DNA of 64,000 bases from Streptomyces aurantiogriseus (GCF_014649375.1 NZ_BMSX01000010.1:186001-250000); one strand, 5' to 3'. Numbered from the stretch's first letter, positions 1 through 9,012 are shown. The notes: generated by a model not told the origin, from the letters alone. Numbers and translations are program-made.

Positions 1-121
1 CCGCCACGGGGGTCAGGTGGTCCTCGGAGAGCACCACGCGCAGGCCGTTGGCCAGGCGGTGCTCGGTCGCTGTCAGGCCCCCGGAGCCTGCCTGGGCTGT
101 GGCCGTGTGACCCATGGGCAT
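1..121 (-). CDS. M16 family metallopeptidase, N-terminal fragment (cut by window edge)
   Basis: Only the first 40 codons are in the window. They read MPMGHTATAQAG then a segment containing EHRLANGLRVVLSEDH, the typical opening of insulinase-like (M16) zinc peptidases, where 'LxNGLRVVL' starts the first beta strand. ATG at 121 is preceded by GGAAGGGACGTAC, which gives an AAGGGA ribosome site at normal spacing; a second ATG at 115 is less well placed. The HxxEH active site would lie outside the window, so catalytic competence cannot be judged. The gene is divergent from parC. In Streptomyces an M16 peptidase gene next to parC is, from memory, the usual arrangement. Confidence 0.7.
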   Translation of the reverse strand, partial: MPMGHTATAQAGSGGLTATEHRLANGLRVVLSEDHLTPVA

Positions 122-442
122 GTACGTCCCTTCCGATCGCGGACGCGGTCGTCGAAACCGCGGTTTTCCTGCCGGTCCTGCCACTGTATGCAAGCGCGCG
201 GAGCGTCGGCGAAGTTCCCGGACGACGTACGCCGAGAGCGAGATCGCGTAGCCTGCGGGCAGCCGTGGAGGAGGCGCGCCTCCAGTCGGGGCCGGACGCC
301 GACGCCCGGGTCCCGGCCCGGACTGTCAGTGCCACGGTCCACAATGGTCGGCATCAGATCCCGTCACACGCTTCAGCAAGAGTGAGCCGAAGGGCGAGCG
401 CCCCCCAGGCGAGCGACCAGGAAACAGGAGGAGCCGGCAGCG
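122..442. promoter_or_regulatory. Divergent intergenic region between the M16 peptidase gene and parC
   Basis: A 321-base spacer with no credible gene that must hold the promoters for both divergent genes. A clear ribosome site (AGGAGGAG near 427) precedes the parC ATG. No unambiguous -35/-10 pair, operator or RNA element was recognised. Confidence 0.45.
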
Positions 443-2899
443 ATGGCCCGCCGCAGCACGAAGACCCCGCCGCCCGACGACTCGTACGAGGAGAAGATCC
501 TCGACATCGACGTCGTCGACGAGATGCAGGGCTCCTTCCTCGAGTACGCGTACTCGGTCATCTACTCCCGCGCCCTGCCGGACGCCCGCGACGGCCTCAA
601 GCCGGTGCACCGCCGCATCGTGTACCAGATGAACGAGATGGGCCTGCGCCCCGACCGCGGCTATGTGAAGTGCGCCCGCGTCGTCGGCGAGGTCATGGGC
701 AAGCTGCACCCGCACGGCGACGCGTCGATCTACGACGCCCTGGTGCGCATGGCCCAGCCCTTCTCCATGCGTGTGCCGCTGGTCGACGGCCACGGCAACT
801 TCGGCTCGCTGGGCAACGACGACCCGCCGGCCGCCATGCGGTACACGGAGTGCCGCCAGGCCGCGGCGACGAGCCTGATGACCGAGTCGATCGACGAGGA
901 CACGGTCGACTTCACGCCCAACTACGACGGCCAGGAGCAGGAGCCGGTGGCGCTGCCCGCCGCCTTCCCGAACCTCCTGGTCAACGGCTCCTCGGGCATC
1001 GCGGTCGGCATGGCCACCAACATGCCGCCGCACAACCTGGGCGAGGTCATCGCGGCCGCCCGCCACCTGATCCGCTACCCGAACGCGGATCTGGACGCCC
1101 TGATGCGGCACGTCCCGGGCCCCGACCTGCCCACCGGCGGCCGGATCGTCGGCCTCTCCGGGATCAGGGACGCCTACGAGACGGGCCGCGGCACCTTCAA
1201 GATCCGCGCCACGGTGTCGGTGGAGACCGTCACGGCCCGCCGCAAGGGCCTGGTCATCACCGAACTGCCCTTCGCGGTCGGCCCCGAGAAGGTCATCGCC
1301 AAGATCAAGGACCTGGTCGGCTCGAAGAAGATCCAGGGCATCGCGGACGTCAAGGACCTCACCGACCGTGAGCACGGCCTGCGCCTGGTCATCGAGATCA
1401 AGAACGGCTTCGTGCCGGAGGCCGTCCTGGAGCAGCTCTACAAGCTGACGCCGATGGAGGAGTCCTTCGGCATCAACAACGTGGCACTGGTGGACGGCCA
1501 GCCGCTCACGCTGGGCCTGAAGGAGCTCCTGGAGGTCTACCTCGACCACCGCTTCGAGGTCGTGCGGCGGCGCAGCGAGTTCCGCCGGAGCAAGCGGCGT
1601 GACCGTCTGCACCTGGTGGAGGGCCTGCTCACGGCGCTCGTCGACATCGACGAGGTCATCCGCCTGATCCGTTCCAGCGAGAACAGCGCGCAGGCCAAGG
1701 AGCGCCTGATGGAGCGCTTCTCCCTGTCGGAGGTCCAGACCCAGTACATCCTGGACACGCCGCTGCGCCGGCTGACCAAGTACGACCGTATCGAGCTGGA
1801 GGCGGAGAAGGAGAAGCTCAACGCCGAGATCGCCGAGCTGACCCGGATCCTGGAGTCGGACGCGGAGCTGCGCAAGCTGGTCTCGGCCGAACTGGCCGCG
1901 GTGGCCAAGAAGTTCGGGACCGAGCGGCGTACGGTCCTGCTGGAGTCGGCGGGCACCCCGGTCGCCGCCGTACCGCTCCAGGTCGCCGACGACCCCTGCC
2001 GTGTGCTGCTCTCCTCGACGGGCCTGCTGGCCCGTACGGCGAACGCCGAGCCGTTCGCGGAGGACGCGGACGGCAGGCGCACCAAGCACGACGTGATCGT
2101 CTCGGCGGTGCCGGCCACCGCGCGCGGGGAGATCGGCGCGGTCACCTCGGCAGGCCGGCTGCTGCGGATCAACGTCATCGACCTGCCGCAGCTCCCGGAC
2201 ACGGCGTCGGCGCCGAACCTGTCGGGCGGTGCCCCGCTGGCGGAGTTCGTCTCCCTGGAGGGTGACGAGACGGTGGTCTGCCTCACCACGCTCGACGAGT
2301 CCTCCCCGGGCCTGGCGCTCGGTACGGAGCAGGGCGTCGTGAAGCGCGTGGTGCCGGACTACCCGTCCAACAAGGAGGAGCTGGAGGTCATCACCCTCAA
2401 GGAGGGCGACCGGATCGTCGGCGCGGTCGAGCTGCGCACGGGCGAGGAGGACCTGGTCTTCATCACGGACGACGCCCAGCTGCTGCGCTACCAGGCCTCG
2501 CAGGTCCGCCCGCAGGGCCGTCCGGCGGGCGGCATGGCGGGCATCAAGCTCGCCGAGGGCGCGAAGGTGATCTCCTTCACGGCGGTGGACCCGGCGGCGG
2601 ACGCGGTGGTCTTCACGGTCGCGGGCTCGCGCGGCACGCTGGACGACTCCGTCCAGACGACCGCCAAGCTCACACCGTTCGACCAGTACCCGCGCAAGGG
2701 CCGCGCCACCGGCGGTGTGCGCTGCCAGCGGTTCCTGAAGGGCGAGGACTGCCTGTCCCTGGCCTGGGCGGGCGCCACACCGGCGCGGGCCGCGCAGAAG
2801 AACGGCACCCCGGCCGAGCTGCCGGAGATGGACCCGCGCCGCGACGGCTCGGGCGTCTCGCTGGCGAAGACGGTGGCGGTGGTGGCGGGCCCGGTCTAG
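443..2899 (+). CDS. parC: DNA topoisomerase IV subunit A
   Basis: 818 residues, type IIA topoisomerase breakage-reunion subunit, which with ParE decatenates and relaxes chromosomal DNA. The protein opens with a short lysine/proline/acidic leader, then 'YAYSVIYSRALPDARDGLKPVHRRIVY' starts the winged-helix DNA gate. The catalytic tyrosine is Tyr134 in PPAAMRYTE, and the quinolone-pocket helix HPHGDASIYDALVRMAQ is intact. After the coiled-coil tower comes a C-terminal beta-propeller-like half (about 500-818). Length and lack of a canonical GyrA box favour ParC over GyrA. The start has a strong AGGAGGAG site. Its stop TAG shares the four bases CTAG with the stop of the convergent GTPase gene. Confidence 0.93.
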   Translation: MARRSTKTPPPDDSYEEKILDIDVVDEMQGSFLEYAYSVIYSRALPDARDGLKPVHRRIVYQMNEMGLRPDRGYVKCARVVGEVMGKLHPHGDASIYDALVRMAQPFSMRVPLVDGHGNFGSLGNDDPPAAMRYTECRQAAATSLMTESIDEDTVDFTPNYDGQEQEPVALPAAFPNLLVNGSSGIAVGMATNMPPHNLGEVIAAARHLIRYPNADLDALMRHVPGPDLPTGGRIVGLSGIRDAYETGRGTFKIRATVSVETVTARRKGLVITELPFAVGPEKVIAKIKDLVGSKKIQGIADVKDLTDREHGLRLVIEIKNGFVPEAVLEQLYKLTPMEESFGINNVALVDGQPLTLGLKELLEVYLDHRFEVVRRRSEFRRSKRRDRLHLVEGLLTALVDIDEVIRLIRSSENSAQAKERLMERFSLSEVQTQYILDTPLRRLTKYDRIELEAEKEKLNAEIAELTRILESDAELRKLVSAELAAVAKKFGTERRTVLLESAGTPVAAVPLQVADDPCRVLLSSTGLLARTANAEPFAEDADGRRTKHDVIVSAVPATARGEIGAVTSAGRLLRINVIDLPQLPDTASAPNLSGGAPLAEFVSLEGDETVVCLTTLDESSPGLALGTEQGVVKRVVPDYPSNKEELEVITLKEGDRIVGAVELRTGEEDLVFITDDAQLLRYQASQVRPQGRPAGGMAGIKLAEGAKVISFTAVDPAADAVVFTVAGSRGTLDDSVQTTAKLTPFDQYPRKGRATGGVRCQRFLKGEDCLSLAWAGATPARAAQKNGTPAELPEMDPRRDGSGVSLAKTVAVVAGPV

Positions 2900-3969
2900 G
2901 CCTCCTCGAAGACCTCGTCGGCGCGGTCCTCGGGGTTCTGTACGTAGCGCAGGACGCCCCACATGCCGTGCTCGTCGGCGTGTGGGGCGTCGCTCTTGCA
3001 TGCCTCCAGTTCCTTGCCGAGGGCGGCCGCGTCGATACCGGAGCCGATCAGGACGAGCTGCGTGAGGCGCTCCCCGGCGGATCCCCAGGGCTCCGGGTAG
3101 AAGCGCAGGAAGCGGCCGACGGCGTGCACGGCGTACCGGTGGGCGGTGTCGTGCGGGCCGAAGTCGACGTACCCCTTGATCCGGTACAGGCCCTCGGGGC
3201 GGCTGTCGAGGAACAGCATCAACCGGCGCGGGTCGAGGGGGACTTCGGAGGCGAAGGAGAGGCTGTCGTAGGCGGCGTGCAGGTGACCGGCGTGGTCGTC
3301 GTGCTCGTCGTCGCCCTGGCGGTGCAGGTCGTCGAAGGAGAGCTGCCCGACGCGCTCCTCACCGGGGCGGCAGTCGAAGAGGAACTCGGGGTCGATGCGG
3401 CCGTAGGTGGCGGGGACGACGGCGGCCCGGTCGGTGAGGGAGCGGACGAGTCCCAGGACGCGGTCGGCGTCGGGCGTGCGGTCCAGCTTGTTCACGACGA
3501 CGAGATCGGCGAGGGCGAGGTGCCGGTCGATCTCGGGATGCCTGGCGCGGGTCTCGTCGAACTCGGCAGCGTCGACGAGCTCGACGAGTCCGCCGTAGAC
3601 GATCCCCGGGTGTTCGCTGGCCAGGACCATCCGAACGAGTTCCTGGGGCTCGGCGAGCCCGCTGGCCTCGATGACGATGACGTCGATGCCGGCGGAGGGG
3701 CGGGCGAGGCGTTCGAGGTAGACGTCGAGTTCACTGGCGTCGACGGCGCAGCACAGACAGCCGTTGCCGAGGGAGACGGTGGAGTCGCCGAGCGCGCCGG
3801 CCACGGCCAGGGCGTCGATCTCTATGGCACCGAAGTCGTTCACGATCGCGCCGATCCGGCTGCCTCCGCTGCGGTGCAGGAGGTGGTTGAGCAGAGTCGT
3901 CTTGCCGGAGCCGAGGAACCCGGCGAGAACGACGACCGGAATCTGCTGCGGAGTACGGCTCTGCGTCAA
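2896..3969 (-). CDS. CobW/COG0523 family GTP-binding metal chaperone
   Basis: 357 residues from a TTG start at 3969, behind GAGAGG. An upstream in-frame ATG at 4140 would add a low-complexity leader and has no ribosome site. G1 loop GFLGSGKT at residues 17-24, the hallmark metal-binding CLCC (71-74), E-SGLAEP and NKLD (base specificity). A His/Asp-rich stretch (DDEHDDHAGHLH) lies before the CobW C-terminal domain. The family couples GTP hydrolysis to transfer of zinc or another metal to client enzymes. A role in zinc homeostasis is an inference from the family; no convincing Zur box was found upstream. It converges on parC. Confidence 0.85.
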   Translation of the reverse strand: MTQSRTPQQIPVVVLAGFLGSGKTTLLNHLLHRSGGSRIGAIVNDFGAIEIDALAVAGALGDSTVSLGNGCLCCAVDASELDVYLERLARPSAGIDVIVIEASGLAEPQELVRMVLASEHPGIVYGGLVELVDAAEFDETRARHPEIDRHLALADLVVVNKLDRTPDADRVLGLVRSLTDRAAVVPATYGRIDPEFLFDCRPGEERVGQLSFDDLHRQGDDEHDDHAGHLHAAYDSLSFASEVPLDPRRLMLFLDSRPEGLYRIKGYVDFGPHDTAHRYAVHAVGRFLRFYPEPWGSAGERLTQLVLIGSGIDAAALGKELEACKSDAPHADEHGMWGVLRYVQNPEDRADEVFEEA

Positions 3970-4289
3970 TGTGCGACCTCTCTGGCACCTACGCGTGCAC
4001 CGGCTCACGGGCCCGGCGCACGGTCGAGGACTGAATGCCGACCCAGGATACGAGCGGGAAGAATCACCGCGAAGTGAACGATTGTTAGCAGCACTTGCGG
4101 GGCAGACGTTCGTCAAGGCGCCGTGGCGTGCGACCCTCACTTCCCTCCGTGCGCCTCTCCTCCGCCTCCCCGCCGATCAGAGCCGCTCGGCACTCTGGGA
4201 GACGGCAAGCGCCACCCACCGCTCGCCGGTCCCCGTCAGTCCACCCGCATCCGACGACCGGCTGACGGTCGCCTGATTCGGGGGTTGAC
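3970..4289. promoter_or_regulatory. Divergent intergenic region, CobW gene / DUF6082 gene
   Basis: A 320-base spacer that must contain the promoters of the two divergent genes. It was scanned for a Zur-type AT-rich palindrome (TGAAAAT-type) because COG0523 genes are often zinc-regulated; nothing convincing was seen. No gene or RNA element recognised. Confidence 0.35.
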
Positions 4290-4841
4290 ATGGCCACACA
4301 GAGGAACAAGGCGGGGAGGCTGGGGTCTGTCGCAGCCGGCCTGCTGCTCGCCACAGCCGCCGCGACGCTGGCCGCGTGTCAACGGCGTCGGGAAGAGGCG
4401 CGTCTGCAAGAGAGGCGGCTCGAACTCGAGGAGTTGGCGGTCCGGCGCAAGGCTCTGGCGCACCAACAGCGCATGCACTGGGAACTACTGTCCAGGGCCA
4501 TCGACGATCCGTCCCTCGCCGTCGTGATCGACACCTATGACAAGAGCATCCCCGCGGAAAAGCGCCGCCAGTTCTTCTACGCCAACGCCTGGTACACCCA
4601 CCTCTACCACCTTTACCAAGCGGGCATCCTGGACCGGGAGGGGCTGTACACGTATCTGCGTGAGTTCTTTCAGAGCCCCCTCTTCCGTGAGTACTGGGAG
4701 GCGTCGAAGAGCCAACGCGCGACTCTCAACCAGTCCTCCGACGAAGCCAGGATCGGCCATATGGTGGACGGCCTCGTCCACGACCTCGATGAAGCCGATA
4801 CGGACGAGTGGTGGGTCGTGGGCAACCCGCCGTCCGAGTGA
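4290..4841 (+). CDS. DUF6082 family membrane-anchored protein
   Basis: 183 residues. One N-terminal hydrophobic helix (about residues 11-29) is followed by a charged, probably coiled-coil segment (about 31-58, rich in Arg/Glu/Gln) and then a mostly helical soluble domain (HWELLSRAIDDPSLAVVIDTY, RRQFFYANAWYTHLY). This pattern matches the DUF6082 family, common in Streptomyces and of unknown biochemical function. ATG at 4290. A small conserved gene follows 149 bases downstream, and the pair appears to be a conserved neighbourhood (from memory). Topology inference: short cytoplasmic N-terminus, one membrane span, soluble C-terminal domain. Confidence 0.7.
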   Translation: MATQRNKAGRLGSVAAGLLLATAAATLAACQRRREEARLQERRLELEELAVRRKALAHQQRMHWELLSRAIDDPSLAVVIDTYDKSIPAEKRRQFFYANAWYTHLYHLYQAGILDREGLYTYLREFFQSPLFREYWEASKSQRATLNQSSDEARIGHMVDGLVHDLDEADTDEWWVVGNPPSE

Positions 4842-4990
4842 CGCTCGTCCCGCGACGCCACACCGGTCAACTCTTCTCGCCGACGACACGCCTGCATGAC
4901 TTTTGCCCATGTGGACGCGAACACACCACCGGCCACAGTACGGTTTTGCCCTCCACTGTGCCCGAACTTGTGTAAGGACTGGTACCCCCC

Positions 4991-5227
4991 TTGAAGATCG
5001 TGCGCCGCATCGGTGTGCCTCCGAGTGCCAGAGGCAGTAACTCAGGAGCCAACTGCCCGGACGTGTTCGAACTCAGCGACGGCAACTTCGCCGTCATCGG
5101 CACGGAGGCCACCGAGGCGCTGGACGGTGAACTACCCGCGGACGCTTCACGAGCCGACTACGAACGCATTGTCATCGTGAGCAGAGAAACCCTGATCCGC
5201 GCCAAGGCGGACATCCCCGACGCCTGA
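4991..5227 (+). CDS. Conserved small hypothetical protein downstream of DUF6082
   Basis: 78 residues from a TTG start (reads MKIVRRIGVPPSARGSN). No signal peptide or membrane segment. The sequence has an ordered, acidic core (CPDVFELSDGNFAVIGTEAT) and ends in VSRETLIRAKADIPDA. I recognise it as a protein that recurs beside DUF6082 genes in Streptomyces, but no function is known to me. An AAGGA lies about 12 bases upstream of TTG, weak for a ribosome site. The protein is ordered rather than low-complexity, which argues for a real gene. Confidence 0.65.
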   Translation: MKIVRRIGVPPSARGSNSGANCPDVFELSDGNFAVIGTEATEALDGELPADASRADYERIVIVSRETLIRAKADIPDA

Positions 5228-5293
5228 CCCACCGCACGAGCACGCGTCCACCCGCAGACCCGTCCCGTCACACACCCCGGCCGCACACAACCG

Positions 5294-5347
5294 TCGAGCA
5301 AGCCGGGCGTTCACCGGCGAGCAGCCCGGCACCCCGTCACTGCTCGA
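5294..5347 (+). terminator. Candidate nested-stem terminator after the small DUF6082-linked gene
   Basis: Two nested perfect inverted repeats: TCGAGCA (5294-5300) with TGCTCGA (5341-5347), and inside them GCCGGGC (5302-5308) with GCCCGGC (5324-5330). It lies 67 bases after the stop at 5227, with no U-tract, as is usual for Streptomyces terminators. The remainder of the 374-base spacer 5228-5601 holds no gene that I can support. Confidence 0.35.
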
Positions 5348-5582
5348 TCACCACCGAATGAGGCCTGGCGCCAGAACGGCACCAGGCCACACGCGTTCTC
5401 CGACCGAGTGGATTTCCGCGCGGGCCGGATGCCCGGCCGGCCCATACTGGAGCAAGGCTCCGCAGCCGCCCTGACCAGGCCACACGCGACAGCCGACAGC
5501 CACCCGCGGGCTCCCGAGCGGCACGCGCGCGCGTGCGGCCCGAGAAGGGCACACGACCCTCCGGAAGCCGCACCGACCGAAG

Positions 5583-5601
5583 TCAGGTTAGGCTCACCTC
5601 T
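5583..5601 (+). promoter_or_regulatory. Candidate iron box (DmdR/IdeR-type operator)
   Basis: TCAGGTTAGGCTCACCTCT matches the Streptomyces iron-box consensus TTAGGTTAGGCTCACCTAA at 16 of 19 positions, with the central AGGTTAGGCTCACCT core identical. It ends directly against the GTG start of the sucrase/ferredoxin-like gene. DmdR1-type repressors bind such boxes with Fe(II) and repress iron-acquisition genes. Iron control of the next gene is inferred. Confidence 0.75.
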
Positions 5602-6540
5602 GTGAGTACGTGCACGGCCGTCTCGCAGGACCTTGACGAGCCCATGTCCGCAACCGCGCCCACGGCGAGGACCTGGCTTCTGCTGGAACAGCCCGGCCCC
5701 TGGGGCGCCAAGGCCCTCGTTTCGAGCCACCTCGACCCAGCCCTGGGCCGCGCCCTGGAGGCCGCCTCGCAGGGCACGGGCGTACGCGTCGCGCTCATCC
5801 GGCGCCCGGGACGCCACGCGGACTTCGGTACGCCGCGCCTGCGCCGCGTGTACGCGGCCCACACCGTTCCCGGACAGGTGTGGCTGCACAGCGCCACGAC
5901 CACCGACCCGAGCTGGCTGCTGGACCTCGACTTCGCCGCGCTCGGCCGGGGCGACTCGCACAGCTTCGACACCGCGCTCCAGGGCCGACCGCACACCGGC
6001 GACCCGCTCGCTCTCGTCTGCACGAACGGCAAGCGCGACCGCTGCTGCGCGCTGCTGGGCCGCCCCCTCGCCGCCGAGCTCACCGCCTCCGGTGTGGACG
6101 GCGTCTGGGAGGTCACCCATCTGGGAGGTCACCGCTTCTCCCCCACCGTGCTCGTCCTGCCGCACGGCTACGCGTACGGCCGCGCCGAGGCGCACACCGT
6201 CAAGGAGGTGCTGCACGGCGTCCAGGAGGGCCGGATCGCCATGGAGGGGTGCCGTGGACGATCGGCCTGGGATCGCCCCGGCCAGGCGGCGGAGCTGGCC
6301 GTGCGCGCCGCGATCGGCGAGTACGCGGCGGAGGCTCTCGGCGTCGTCCGTACACACGGCGAGGCGCCGCACTGGGAGGTGACCGTCGCGCACGCCGACG
6401 GGCGTCACTGGATGGTCGTCGTGGCCGCGAGTGCGTCCCTGCCGCCCCGCCCGGAGAGCTGTGGGGCGTCGGTCCTGGGTTCACCCGCGCGGATGGACGT
6501 GGTGGCGGTGCGCGAACTGACGACGGCACTGGCGAGCTGA
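5602..6540 (+). CDS. Sucrase/ferredoxin-like family protein (thioredoxin-fold, probable Fe-S)
   Basis: 312 residues from GTG at 5602, or 298 from ATG at 5644. The family (Suc_Fer-like) has a thioredoxin-like [2Fe-2S] ferredoxin fold. Visible family features are the N-terminal LLLEQPGPWG, the Cys motif CTNGKRDRCCALLGRP, and the strongly conserved THLGGHRFSPTVLVLPHGYAYGR. The candidate iron box abuts the GTG, so if GTG is used the mRNA would be leaderless or the operator would cover the ribosome site; if ATG 5644 is used the box lies about 40 bases upstream. The context suggests an iron-starvation gene, possibly a reductase-type role in siderophore iron release (inference). Confidence 0.8.
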   Translation: MSTCTAVSQDLDEPMSATAPTARTWLLLEQPGPWGAKALVSSHLDPALGRALEAASQGTGVRVALIRRPGRHADFGTPRLRRVYAAHTVPGQVWLHSATTTDPSWLLDLDFAALGRGDSHSFDTALQGRPHTGDPLALVCTNGKRDRCCALLGRPLAAELTASGVDGVWEVTHLGGHRFSPTVLVLPHGYAYGRAEAHTVKEVLHGVQEGRIAMEGCRGRSAWDRPGQAAELAVRAAIGEYAAEALGVVRTHGEAPHWEVTVAHADGRHWMVVVAASASLPPRPESCGASVLGSPARMDVVAVRELTTALAS

Positions 6541-6658
6541 GATGGTGCATCCGGGCTGACGTCCTCCTGAGGAGACGGCCGAACCGTTTCCTCCCGAGCC
6601 GGTCGGGAGATCCCCGCCACACACCCCTACGGCTGGGCGGGCCCGTCCACGTACCGTC

Positions 6659-8335
6659 ATGGGTATGAGCCCCACTCCCCCCGTCCGCCGCCTGCGCCTC
6701 GGAATGCCCCGGCGCGTGTTCTCGCAGGTCCTGCTGATGCAGTTGGCCATCGCCGCGGGAGTCGTGGTGCTCGCGACGGGGCTGTTCCTCGCCCCTCTCA
6801 GCCATCAGCTGGACGACCAGGCGATGCGCCGCGCCCTCGCCATCGCGCAGACCACGGCGGCGATGCCGCAGATCGCCGAGGACCTGCAGCACACGCAGCC
6901 GTCGGTCGGGGGGCCGGTGCAGCGGGAGGCGGAGCGGATCCGCAAGGCCAGCGGCGCCGAGTACGTCGTGGTGATGGACCTGCACGGCACGCGCTGGTCG
7001 CACACCGATCCCGAGGAGGTCGGCGGGCACGTCTCGACGGATCCCAGCCAGGCCCTGGCCGGCCGGGAGGTCATGGAGATCGACAGCGGCACCCTGGGCC
7101 GCTCGGCCCGCGGCAAGGTGCCCCTGCACGACAGCGACGGCAGAATCATCGGGGCGGTCTCGGTCGGCATCGAGTACGACAGCGTGCGCGCCCGGCTGAT
7201 CCACGCGATCCCCGGGCTGTTCGCCTACGCCGGAGGCGCGCTCGCCGTGGGGGCGCTGGCCGCCTGGCTGATCTCCCGACGGGTCCAGCGGCAGACCCGT
7301 GACCTGGCCTTCTCCGACATCTCGGCGCTGCTGGCGGAGCGCGAGGCGATGCTGCACGGCATCCGGGAAGGCGTGGTCGCCCTGGACCGCGCCGGGCGCA
7401 TCCGCCTGCTCAACGACGAGGCACAGCGCCTCCTGGGCATCGGGGACGAGGCGGTGGGCCGCTCGCCCGACGAGGCGCTCGGCGAGGGCCGTACGGCCGA
7501 TGTCCTGGCCGGCCGGGTGACCGGCACGGACCTCCTCACCGTCCGCGGGCAGCGTGTGCTGGTCGCGAACCGCATGCCCACCGACGACGGCGGCGCCGTG
7601 TCCACCCTGCGCGACCGCACCGAGCTGGAACAGCTCGGCCGCGAACTCGACTCGACACGCGGCCTGATCGACGCGCTGCGCGCCCAGGACCACGAGCACG
7701 CCAACCGCATGCACACCCTGCTCGGGCTGCTCGAACTGGAGATGTACGACGACGCCGTGGACTTCGTGGGCGAGGTGGTCGGCGACCACCGGGCAACGTC
7801 CGAACAGGTGACCGAGAAGATCGAGGATCCGCTGCTCGCCGCCCTCCTGGTCGGCAAGGCCACCGTCGCAGCCGAGCGCGGTGTCGCCCTGGGGGTCTCC
7901 GACCGCACCCGGCTCCCCGACCGGCTGGTCGACCCCCGCGGGCTGGTCACGATCGTCGGCAACCTGGTGGACAACGCACTCGACGCCGTCGCGGGCACGC
8001 CGCACGCGCGCGTGGAGATCGAACTGCGCACCGAGGGACGCACCGTCGTTCTGCGGGTACGCGACACGGGACCCGGGATCCCGGCGGAACATCGCGAGTC
8101 GGTCTTCACCGAGGGCTGGTCCACGAAGAAGCCGCCGGCCCACGGCAAGCGCGGCATCGGGCTCTCGCTGGTACGCCGGCTCGCCGAGCGGCAGGGCGGA
8201 AGCGCGTCGGTCGACGCAGCCCACGGCGGCGGCGCCGAGTTCACCGTCGTCCTGCCCGAGGCGCTGGCCCAGCCCGACCTGGAACCCGCCCTGACCGCAC
8301 CCGCGAAGAGCACTGTCGAGAAGGAGTCGCGATGA
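6659..8335 (+). CDS. Sensor histidine kinase, CitA/DcuS type
   Basis: 558 residues from ATG 6659 (a second ATG at 6665 is equally possible). TM1 at about 21-43, an extracytoplasmic single-Cache-type sensor (about 45-178, with MDLHGTRWSHTDPEEVGG), TM2 at about 182-202, a PAS domain (LLAEREAMLHGIREGVVALD), then the dimerisation/phosphoacceptor helix DHEHANRMHTLLGLLEL typical of the CitA/DcuS class and a GHKL ATPase with NLVDNALDA, DTGPGIP and GKRGIGLSLV. Such kinases sense extracellular C4-dicarboxylates or citrate; the ligand here is unknown. It overlaps the regulator gene by ATGA, and the adjacent convergent symporter gene makes carboxylate uptake a plausible target. Confidence 0.9.
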   Translation: MGMSPTPPVRRLRLGMPRRVFSQVLLMQLAIAAGVVVLATGLFLAPLSHQLDDQAMRRALAIAQTTAAMPQIAEDLQHTQPSVGGPVQREAERIRKASGAEYVVVMDLHGTRWSHTDPEEVGGHVSTDPSQALAGREVMEIDSGTLGRSARGKVPLHDSDGRIIGAVSVGIEYDSVRARLIHAIPGLFAYAGGALAVGALAAWLISRRVQRQTRDLAFSDISALLAEREAMLHGIREGVVALDRAGRIRLLNDEAQRLLGIGDEAVGRSPDEALGEGRTADVLAGRVTGTDLLTVRGQRVLVANRMPTDDGGAVSTLRDRTELEQLGRELDSTRGLIDALRAQDHEHANRMHTLLGLLELEMYDDAVDFVGEVVGDHRATSEQVTEKIEDPLLAALLVGKATVAAERGVALGVSDRTRLPDRLVDPRGLVTIVGNLVDNALDAVAGTPHARVEIELRTEGRTVVLRVRDTGPGIPAEHRESVFTEGWSTKKPPAHGKRGIGLSLVRRLAERQGGSASVDAAHGGGAEFTVVLPEALAQPDLEPALTAPAKSTVEKESR

Positions 8336-9012
8336 TCGAGGTCCTGGTCGTGGACGACGACACCAGGGTCGCCCAGGTCAACGCCGCCTACGTCGAGAAG
8401 GTGCCGGGCTTCCATGTCGCCGGCGAGGCGCACAGCGCCGCCGAGGCGCTGCGTCAGCTGGAGCTGCTGCCCCACCTGGACCTCGTTCTGCTGGACCACT
8501 ACCTGCCCGACGAGACGGGTCTGGAGGTCGTCCAGGAGATGCGCCGGCGCGGTCACCAGACAGACGTGATCATGGTGACGGCCGCACGGGACGTCTCGAC
8601 CGTGCAGGCGGCGATGCGGCAGGGGGCCCTGCAGTACCTGGTCAAGCCGTTCGCCTTCGCGGGCCTGCGCGCCAAGCTGGAGGCGTACGCGGAGCTGCGC
8701 CGCACGCTCGACGGCGGCGGTGAGGCCGAACAGGCCGACGTCGACCGCATCTTCGGTGCGCTGTCCGCCCCGTCGGAGCCGGGGCTGCCCAAAGGGCACT
8801 CCCCCACCACCGCCGAACTCGTACGCCAGTCCCTGATGAACGCCCAAGGGCCCCTGTCGGCCCAGGAGATCGCCGACCGGACCGGGGTGAGCCGCCAGAC
8901 CGCCCAGCGCTACCTCAAGCTCCTGGAACGCACGGGCAGGGCCCGCCTGACCCTGAAGTACGGTGACGCGGGCCGCCCGGAACACCGTTACGTGTGGGCG
9001 ACCCGCGCCTGA
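8332..9012 (+). CDS. Response regulator, CitB/DcuR type
   Basis: 226 residues, overlapping the kinase gene by 4 bp (ATGA), so the two are translationally coupled. Receiver domain 1-120 with acidic pocket DDD (8-10), phosphoacceptor Asp55 in LLDHYLP, Thr83 and Lys105. The C-terminal half has an HTH of the DcuR/CitB kind (about 165-215: SAQEIADRTGVSRQTAQRYLKLLERTG). Expected to activate transport or catabolism of a carboxylate; the nearest candidate is the convergent symporter gene at 9138-10730. No operator was identified. Confidence 0.9.
   Translation: MIEVLVVDDDTRVAQVNAAYVEKVPGFHVAGEAHSAAEALRQLELLPHLDLVLLDHYLPDETGLEVVQEMRRRGHQTDVIMVTAARDVSTVQAAMRQGALQYLVKPFAFAGLRAKLEAYAELRRTLDGGGEAEQADVDRIFGALSAPSEPGLPKGHSPTTAELVRQSLMNAQGPLSAQEIADRTGVSRQTAQRYLKLLERTGRARLTLKYGDAGRPEHRYVWATRA

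Noticed and set aside
326..3001. Long leftward open frame (891 codons) opposite parC
   Set aside because: Arg/Asp/Val-rich shadow of parC in G+C-rich DNA; no ribosome site or domain, and parC on the other strand is certain.
3970..4100. Possible Zur box upstream of the CobW-type gene
   Set aside because: No AT-rich palindrome close to the TGAAAATGATTTTCA-type consensus was found; GTGAACGATTGTTAG is too divergent.
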